Source: Polytrichum commune
Lineage: Eukaryota; Streptophyta; Polytrichopsida; Polytrichales; Polytrichaceae
Assembly (NCBI GenBank): GCA_950295325.1
Contig: OX485803.1
Location: 57,985,554-58,049,553, forward strand
Direction of reading: 5' to 3'
DNA: 64,000 nucleotides
Shown here piece by piece: positions 55,794 to 64,000 of the stretch; position 1 is the stretch's first letter, and every line of letters begins with the position of its first letter. The notes beneath the pieces were generated by a model. The model did no database searches, was not told the origin of the DNA, and saw only the letters and a list, made by a program, of their open reading frames with translations. A program made the translations under genes and the position numbers.

Positions 55794-58700
55794 ATGACGG
55801 CGTCCAGGCTTTCTCCCTGCCTCGCTCGCGCATCAATCAGCATTCACCCACCAAATGGTACCAGAAGCACATCAAGTTCCAGGCTACAGATAGTCCCTCG
55901 GAACAGTTTCGAGAGCTTTCACTTGAGAAAATTGCATCATACTTCTTATGCAATCAGGTCCTCAAGTTATTCAACGTATAGACACAAAGTACCTATATGC
56001 TTTCTTGAGAAGCTTCCACCCCAGGCGAATGTAGGACACCTAACATACTTGCATGACATGCACACAAGGTTATTGTTGGGAAGTTTGAATCGGACCATAG
56101 AGACCTCACCGGACCCATCCAGCACCTATCATCTTCTTGATTCGGTGAGAAGCGTATCAGATTTGTCGAGCGTGGATTCTTTAGTAAACTCCATGTCCTC
56201 AGTTTTGCATAATGCGGAGGAGGTGACAGCAAACCTTGTGTCGAATCTTGGTCATTTGGAGGTGAATGGGTTGTCAGCCCAGGATTTGGTTGATCAGATA
56301 GGGAGTTCTGTAGCTGGAATTATATCTGCGAAATTGGGTGCCGATTTTACACCTGGAGTAACAATGGCTACCCTTGCAACATTAGCAACCTCGATGATGG
56401 TCGTTTCTTCATTGAACTTAAGAGAAGAGAATCGAGGTTTTGTGGAGGGCCATGACCTGCCATTACGGTATGATCCAGAGATTATTGCCACATATTTCAA
56501 GAAGAGACCCATGGATGTTCTTATAAGGTCTGCGAAAATCATGCTCGAGTGCTCTTCGTTGACATTCAACATCCTGTGGGATAAATACGTCGGGCGTGAC
56601 CAAAAGATGGAAAAGATTCGTGCCAGACAGCTCGTTGAGCTTATTGCCAGGCTTGGACCTACTGCCATCAAGGTACATGGGTTGCCTACATGCATATGGG
56701 ACTCAGGATGTGGCCAGGGTGGATTTCTACGTTAATCAAGCATTTGCGTATGTCTTACATAGGTCATGTACGAGAAGTAGAGCTGAGAATCTGATGCAAT
56801 TTGAGCAGCTGGCCTGCAACTTGATATTTACCAAATTTTCTTCTTAAATGTAGGAATTAACGGCTGAAGTGATCTGTTTCCAAGGGAATTGTTAATAAGT
56901 TATGTTTCATATCAAGTACAGATACTACAACCCTGTGCCGCCTCAGTAGAATGCGGTTGTTTGTCTGGTAATTTACTGTTAACTTCTAGGACAGCAGTAC
57001 CACAATACATGAAATGTTACAGCAGAAATTTTTTTGCTGGGCTTATGAGTGTGGGAATCATGCAAACGCTGAAACATTTCTAATTGGGGGTTGCGTGGTT
57101 AATAGATTGGGCAGGCACTGAGCATCCGTCCAGACATTTTGCCACAAGTGTATCTGGACGAGCTACAAAAGCTTCAAGACCGTGTCCCTCCTTTTTCCAA
57201 CGAGGAGGCTAAGCAAATTATTCTTGAAAGCCTTGGTAAACCTGCGGAGGAGATATTCACAGAGATATCTGAACACCCCATTGCAGCTGCTTCTTTGGGC
57301 CAGGTTTGAATATAACCCTGGTTCCACTTCCTTGGATGCGATTTGGAAAAGTCTACTTTGAGCTCAACAAGAATCATTTGAGTTTACCCAAAATAGGGAC
57401 CTTCGCTTCAAAAACAATGTCTGCACCTTCCTTGAGTAAAACATCATCGTCAAGAACCAAGAGACATTTTGTGCTGAAGTTGAGCAGATATAATCTTAAC
57501 CTCATTTGATGCTTGCAATGGTCAACTTCAGGTGTACAAGGCAAAACTGCGAGATACAGGAGTGGTTGTAGCAATCAAAGTACAACGACCAGGAGTTTTA
57601 GAAGGAATTTCACGTGACCTCTTTCTGTTGAGGATAGGTGCGCAAATGCTTCAGCATGTGCCAATAGTTCAGTCCGACATGGTTGGTCTTATTGACACCT
57701 GGGCTTTGCGATTCTTTGACGAGCTCGACTATGTGCAAGAGGTCAGAAGCTACGTCTATTCTCTGCTTTTCATAGTTACATCCACATTTTCAATAATGAT
57801 AAAAATGTGTAATCTGAACCAACTTAACTAATTTGAAGAATCTAGCCACATTACATGTTTCCAACAATCCTCTGTTCATCTCTATTTTGTTCAGATACAA
57901 GTACTACCTAGTTTCAATAACTCGTTCTCAGTGTGACTTTCTGAATTGTAAGACCCCCAGAGCAGAGACTGTAATGCTGTAATGCTGCAACGAATTGACT
58001 CATGATCTACAACTTACATCTCTGTACCTCGGTATGTATCCAGGCAAAGAACGGGATCCAATTTTTGGAAAACATGAAGTTTTTGCCAAATGTGACAGTT
58101 CCTGAAATGTTCCTTTCATACACAGCTCGCAAGGTTTGTAATATGATCATTCTTTGTGTAACACGAAGACATATGAAGCTGCCCCCGTTCTTCCATATTA
58201 AAGCAAACTCAAGTGGATTACTGAGAACACGACTTTTTATCTCTGACATATGTATGAACATCGTAATCATTATCCAATAGGGTAGAGAGTTCTGTATCCG
58301 TTTAGATGGAGGGAGCTGTGAAGTGATTGTCTGTACCTTATTTTCAAAAAATGGAAAGTTTTTGAATAATTCTGTTATGGTGATACAGAACTTTTTCTAA
58401 AATGGTAATGTTACTGAATGTAGAATCTGGATGTATGTACATTGGAATTCACATTTTCAGGTCCTAACAAGTGCGTGGGTAGTTGGGGAAAAACTTTCCG
58501 AGAGCAACGCTGCCGACTTGCTGCCCTTGATCACGACAGCTATGAATTGTTACTTGGTGCAACTGCTTGAGAGCGGTTTCCTTCATGCAGACCCACATCC
58601 TGGAAATCTTTTACGTACCCCTGACGGCCTCCTCTGTGTCTTGGATTTTGGCCTCATGACAACGGTAACCTCTCAACAGATTTGATTAACACCTTCATGT

Positions 58701-61546
58701 AGTGCACATATAACAGCACATTGTGTACCTGTCTGCTACTACAAGCGGTTCAACTTCAACTCTTTCTCTAATAGGTTTAGAAGGGGTATTTTTTTCAGGT
58801 GACTGAAGACCAGCGATATACTCTGATAGAGTATATATCACACTTAATGAATTCTGATTATCCCCGTGTTGCGGATGATCTAGTGAGGCTTGGATTTGTT
58901 CCTGAAGATAGGGCTGACCCTGAGAAGACAGCAGCCGTAGTGCCCCAACTAACTCGTGTCATGAGCCAGCTCATACAAGGTGGTGGAGTCCGAAAAATCA
59001 ATGTTCAACAGGTACAGATCTATAAGGGAACCTGGAATCTACTTACAAAAAAATCGTCTGATTGTAGTGAACTTCAAAAAACGCACTTGGAAAAGTAATT
59101 AAGAAAGTATAGTTTTTTTGTTTTTGTTTTTGTTTCGTGGACTGTTATTGTATATGTAAGCAGTCGATGTGTTACTTTTGGGGCTTTCTGCGATCAATGT
59201 CAATGTGTGCACATGTGCAGATGAGTGAGGACTTGGCAATGATATCCAAGGACTACATATTTGTGATTCCACCATACTTTGCACTTATACTACGTGCCTT
59301 CTCAGTCTTGGAGGGAATTGGATTAGATGTAAATCCTGACTTCAGTATCGTCGATTCCTGCTACCCATACCTCTCCAAGCGTCTCCTCACTGATGACAGG
59401 TAGTTACACGTGGTATCCATATCTGGTAAGAGAGGAACTGGTTCCTGTACAAAGGATGTCAGCCATCTATTTATTAGTCAAAGCTTTGAATAGATAAATG
59501 TTGATCAAAGTATGGATACTCAAACAACATGATACAACTGGATGCTATGCATTAGAAGCTTTAATCAGATTGTCGATGTGTCACTTATAGGTTATCGTAT
59601 CTTTGAGCATTTTGCAAATTTGTATAATCTCAAATACCAGACTGAAATCTGATATTAAAATTTAATGGATGATGCAGTCCCCGAACTCGAGCAGCACTTA
59701 AGTACTTTCTGTATGGAGAGAAGACCCAATTAGATATACAAAGAGTAGAAGCATTGGCCTCGGGGTTTCAGAGCTTCAGAGATCTAATGGCTGTGACACC
59801 CGGGGGACCTGATGTTCCACGTCCTAAAGTAAATTATATGGATCCCACAACGAAAGAAGCCTTGAAGCTACTGTTTGCACCTGAAGGCAGCTACATACAA
59901 GAGCTGCTCTTGACTGAGGTAACACCATTGGCATGTCTCCATTGAACCAATAGTGAGTAGGACTTGATTGTGTTCAGTGTTTTCTTCTATGCGTACTATT
60001 TCTCTCGTCATTTTATGGTCTCTGTTGTCTGTACACATCATGTTAATGAAACATCATACAGTCAATTTTGCAAGTTCAACTTCCTGACCTAGATTAGGGG
60101 CACTTTACACCAGAGGTTGAGGCTCGTCACCATTGATATCTAAATCTCATTTGTGGAAAAGGCCAAAACCGTTCCACTTCACTTTGCAATAATGCTTGAG
60201 GGCATAAGGGACCAAGGAAGTTTGGAATTACGAGAAACCTACATGAAGTCCTACATGGCATGCAATTTATACTTTTTTATTCTCTTCTGCATTTTGCATC
60301 AAGCCCTATCTCAAAGAGGTGGGTCTAACACAAAACCAGGAGACAATGACACTTCAAAAGTTCAAAACCCTTGATTTGTTATAGCTTAATAGAAGCGCCC
60401 ACATGAATAGGATGGTGACGAAATAGCATTTGGTTGAGAGCACAGTTGCGTATATCCTTGCACTTGAGGGCCCTTGAGCATACAAAATTCAATTTCAAAT
60501 TTCCATGGTGCAGCCTTCGGGTGAATTTGAAGGGCCGTCACAATTTCATAGTCACGGTCCTTGGTCATAGTGTAAAGTGGCCTCAGTTCTCCACATCTAG
60601 GGCAGCAAGCATAGAATCAGAACACAAGCCCAAGGATATACTCAAGTTCTTCCATATTAGCAGAAAGCTTGTGCCTCCGGCTGCAAGTACATTAATACTA
60701 AGATAATTCCTCACTAAAACCTGAAATATTTCCAGCTAGAGACAGCATAATAGGATCGGATTCAGATTTTTTTCTGATAAGATGTGTTTGAAGAGTTTGA
60801 TATAATGTGTTTATGTCTCTAAACAGGTTGTTCGTGCAGTGGATGCACTCTCTCGGGAAGCACTATCAGAGCTCTGGTATTTCTTCTCAAAGCGTGTGCC
60901 CTTACCTCCAACAATTGCAACAATTGCAATTCCAGGGTCTTGGCCGCTCCCAGGCATGGTTTTTGGTGTCAACACCGTGGCCAAGCTCTCCCCAGAGGAT
61001 TACAAATCACTTGACCTAATCCGACGACTATGGCTCCTTGTAGAGCCTCACCTCACACATCCCAGCTCTGCCAAAGGTATGCTCACCAGAGCAATAACAA
61101 ACTTCCCCAAAGTGCACACACTTTTGCTTATGACGTACATCTTCATAATATTGATATTCCTTTTCTGTCTTTGTGGTAAGTGTGAAACCAATGGAATATG
61201 AGATGATTGCTACAGGGTTTTGCGCTCGGTTAGCTTTGTAAAGTATGATGGCAACAGGTGACATCAAATAATAAGCTTTTGGTTTTATGCAGAATTCGCC
61301 GAAATTGCTCAGGATATGGCTCCGATAGTTAGGGAGCTCCTTCCTGGTGTTACAACAGCTGCCCAGAGATTTGTCATTATGCTTATTCAAAGGCAATCAC
61401 TGCGCCTTGCGGATGACCTTGACGGCCACCACTCCGTTGGAGAATGGGACAGAGACCCAGCTGCCTTTGCTCGCAAAATTCGACCACATCGAGGTTTACC
61501 ACCACCCGGACAGAGTCCGAAAAGCCAACCACAACTGACTGCTTGA
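55794..61546 (+). CDS. Plastid ABC1-like atypical kinase (ABC1K/UbiB family), ten exons
   Basis: Exons: 55794-56672, 57106-57303, 57532-57741, 58044-58133, 58461-58664, 58799-59011, 59221-59399, 59678-59918, 60827-61076, 61293-61546. Joins are GT-AG and the frame stays open for 905 aa. The first 60 or so residues are Ser/Arg/His-rich with few acids, as in a plastid transit peptide. The kinase core has all ABC1 signatures: KIGQ (KxGQ motif, 293-296), the Ala-rich loop AAASLGQVYKA (353-363), VAIKVQRPG (Lys375), FFDELDYVQEA, HADPHPGN (Asp503, Asn508) and LDFG (Asp521). The C-terminal third (YGEKTQLDIQRVEAL; LTEVVRAVDALSREAL) resembles the plastid ABC1K1/ABC1K3-type group of plants, whose members sit on plastoglobules and thylakoids and act in prenyl-lipid and photosynthetic regulation. 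I cannot choose the orthologue. The N-terminal region before the core (about 230 residues) is longer than I remember for those proteins. Intron 8 contains a B-family repeat. Confidence 0.94.
60097..60585 (+). repeat. Repeat family B (MITE-like), copy 4, in ABC1 kinase intron 8
   Basis: A degenerate copy of about 490 bp. Left end GGGGCACTTTACACCAGAGG, right end GTCACGGTCCTTGGTCATAGTGTAAAGTGGCC. Inside are GTGGAAAAGGCCAAAACCGT, CTACATGGCAT, CACAAAACCAGGAGACAATG and CCCACATGAATAG, in the same order as in the three better copies. It lies wholly within intron 8 (59919-60826). Confidence 0.7.
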
Positions 61547-62455
61547 ATCACTGCCATGTGTATTAACACGGTTGCATTTCCTTGTGGGTACAATGTGTGA
61601 CACAGCTAATTTATTTTCCAATGTACATTGATGGGAGTCCACGGAAGGCCCAGCCTAACTACATCGAAATCAGATGACCTTCCCTCCATTGTAAATAGGT
61701 ATTTAGAGGTTAGGTGACAAATGTCTCTCAAAAGGTCGATTCAATTTCATACAAGTGGACAGGATTGTAATGATATAAAGTAGACCTAGAATATGTTGTA
61801 CAAGTATACTTCAGATTTTTGGAGTGCAAAGAACTCTGAATGCAGGACAGTGGACTGGCAGAGTGCCCAAAAGTGTGAAAGACCAGACTACCTACCTGAC
61901 CTAGTTTTTGGATCTTTGTGTCAATCTAGTAATCCCGTGTCGTGTCTCGGTACTTTCAAGCAACAAGAAAGATGCCCCACACTTTGGTCCAGAAATTGTG
62001 CCTCACTTCTGGCTCCTGCCACTCTTTAGGAGGCATTTATGTTTGTGAATTATGAAAGAGCTCGCCTTTCAATCATGCCAAAGTGCTTGTACTCATGGGT
62101 AACAGGAGGTGTATTTTGGTGAGGATACTTGTTGAACTGACCTTGTTATAAATTATTCAGTAAGATATGCATGAGTAATATCTTATGTACCTGAACTCCA
62201 GTAATTGCTAATTACTGTTTGAGGTTATGAGTACAGTGTGATGAGTGTTTTGGGTTTGTTTGCCAACTACCGTAACTGAACAGAGGTTTAAGTATTACCA
62301 TAAAAGAACGGAGTCGAGTCCCCCACACATGAATTAGTTAGACCACACCAAGAAATGATAAGGATGAATGTTACACGACCGACCAGATTTCTAATGCTTT
62401 GTGAACAGGTTGTGCAGGAAGTTGATAAGCAACACATCTGAAGAACAAAGAATAC
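61547..62455 (+). other. 3' flank of the ABC1 kinase gene
   Basis: Probable 3' UTR followed by intergenic DNA. No RNA gene or domain recognised. Confidence 0.4.
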
Positions 62456-62650
62456 TTGTGTAGCTTGATGCTTCCTTCTTTAGATCACTACAGTACAGTA
62501 GAGACAACAGACTATGTCACTTTCACTCACAACGTAGTTGAAAATGAGGCACACTTTGTGTTGGAGTGTTCCCTCTACAACATCTTAAGAGATAAGTTCC
62601 CTGCCCTATTTGAGAATGTAGTATTAGGAAATCTCAAGTCTTTCTTTTAA
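62456..62650 (+). mobile_element. Possible LINE reverse-transcriptase C-terminal remnant
   Basis: A 64-codon frame includes ENEAHFVLECSLYNILRDKF. The pattern (E)xxHF(L/V)(F/L)xCxLYxxxRxxF is common at the C-terminal end of non-LTR retrotransposon reverse transcriptases. No upstream polymerase domain is present, so at most this is a short decayed tail. Confidence 0.4.
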
Positions 62651-64000
62651 TCAAACCATCAAGTGGATATCAACTTCTACATTGATTATCCCAATTAGTG
62701 TATGGTACTAATTTTTGAAACATGCACTATTTTTTCAAATCTCAAAATTAGTGAGGGTTGAGTGATACTAAATTCATGAATACATGCTCATTTACCATAC
62801 ATTCCAAGAAAATCAATGCATGCTCTAAGGTGCTTGTAGAGTAATAAAAAAAATTACATGCAAACACACGCTTGCCAATGAATAATGCATGTATTTTCAA
62901 TGAATAATGTTACTATGAAAAATAATATTGTCAGTGAATAATGCCAACATGAACAATGTTTTCTAGATCTTTTGATGGCACTAATTTCATAGCTTTGAAA
63001 ATTTTAATATCACCTTTGCTAATTTCCCACACACACTATTAGCCCTCCCTCACTAATTGAGATAATTAGTGTAGGTGTCTCACGGAGGCTACCGTACTCT
63101 GTTACTCTAGAGAAATAGTCTTTTTGACACCATAGTCCCATAAGTCTTCAACTGGCTTCTTGAACTTTAACCCCTACATCCCTAAGAGACCCAAAATGAC
63201 CAAATTTTGAGGGTTATGGACTCAATGAGGTGTGCAACTTCTTAAATTGGATGTGAAATTTTAGTTAGCATTAACGGTTTTGATTTATCATTTAGTGCCC
63301 CAAATTCCGTTGGATTTGGACAAAATGTCAGCCTAACGATTTTTTTCAAAGTGACCATGTGCCAAAATAATTGGCAAGCACCGTTTTTGAAAACTTGCCT
63401 GGTAATGATGTTCCGCCATGTGTGGTAGCCCATAGCCTAAGGTAAACTGCGGGCAAGTCCAAGTTGAGGTTGAGTCCAAGTTTTGCCCTTGATTTCATTG
63501 GTTTGCTTGGTAAACCATTTGGGTAATTGCCAAGCCACTTGTACTGAAGAGGCTTCTAACATGGATAAGACCATCATGGTGTGGAGGAGGGGATTTGTAA
63601 AACCAATTTTTTGGCTATCGCCTAGCCGAAGTTGGCCATTTTCAAATTTTGATGAGATTCATCCGGCTATTAGCCTCTGGAGGTCGTCCAGTGTGAAAAG
63701 GAAGGGCAATCGCCGTTGCAGAGACAGTTACAAGGCTAACCGACTGTCTCTCTCCCCCGGCACTATGAGGAGAGGACAACCGAGACAGAAGGCAGGCTAT
63801 TTTCACTTTTAGAAATCAGGCATAGTCTCTTAGCGGAAGCAATAGGCTTTTCAAAGCACCAACTCTCGGTGATCGAGGTTGGATGGCTATTAGGCAGCTA
63901 AATCAAAATTTAGTAGAGTAGGCAAGTATGTCAAAGCCGTGAGATGCGGACTTCGGTAGAGTCAGAACTTGGACATTGAAGTAAAGTTGTAATTTCAGTG
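62651..64000. other. Intergenic DNA, no gene recognised
   Basis: AT-rich DNA with repeated AATGAATAATG words at about 62876-62945. A 109-codon plus-strand frame at 63483-63812 shows no recognisable domain and is not reported as a gene. Confidence 0.4.

Noticed and set aside
63483-63812. A 109-codon frame near the right edge
   Set aside because: No recognisable motif and no codon pattern that sets it apart; the window ends soon after, so it cannot be judged.
1-64000. CRISPR arrays, bacterial operons, tRNA and rRNA genes
   Set aside because: No regularly spaced short repeats, no ribosome-binding-site-led gene strings, and no cloverleaf with A and B boxes was noticed by eye. A tRNA scan would be needed to exclude tRNAs.

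Overview
The window is nuclear DNA of a land plant. Three intact genes are split by many GT-AG introns, two encode plastid-targeted proteins and one a plant-type hybrid histidine kinase, and the rest is repeat-rich intergenic DNA. The histidine kinase has an unusually divergent CHASE domain. Together with large introns and a high density of decayed transposons, this makes me favour a non-seed plant (lycophyte, fern or bryophyte), but the sequence alone does not settle the lineage.

Layout. 1-7.1 kb: repeat DNA with a 178-bp tandem array and a broken Mutator-like transposase on the minus strand (about 3.0-5.9 kb). 7.7-12.5 kb: a nine-exon nuclear YCF23 gene (315 aa predicted). 12.9-14.0 kb: a foldback element and two small repeat families, called A and B here. 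14.2-24.0 kb: a large DNA transposon bounded by a perfect 20-bp inverted repeat. It carries two convergent genes: a frameshifted RNase-H-like transposase on the plus strand, and a coiled-coil/RING-H2 protein on the minus strand. 24.1-43.0 kb: gene-poor DNA with more A and B copies, an inverted-repeat fragment of a nonaspanin (TM9SF) gene at 30-31 kb, tandem arrays, a dispersed repeat family (D) and a well-preserved Harbinger-like MITE at 37.4 kb. 43.1-52.3 kb: a sixteen-exon CHASE-domain hybrid histidine kinase (1220 aa predicted). 55.8-61.5 kb: a ten-exon plastid ABC1-like kinase (905 aa predicted) with a B element in intron 8. 61.5-64 kb: intergenic DNA with a short LINE-like remnant.

In all three host genes I joined exons at GT-AG sites, and the reading frame stays open from ATG to stop with the family motifs in order. 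The three genes do not form an operon or an obvious pathway. YCF23 and the ABC1 kinase are both plastid proteins; the receptor kinase is membrane signalling. The most novel-looking object is the 9.8-kb two-gene transposon at 14.2-24.0 kb. Its transposase has motifs of a widespread but, to my knowledge, poorly classified family (IDYAENY, SDGCANQFK, GTGHGKG), and its companion RING protein looks like a second cargo or accessory gene of the same element.
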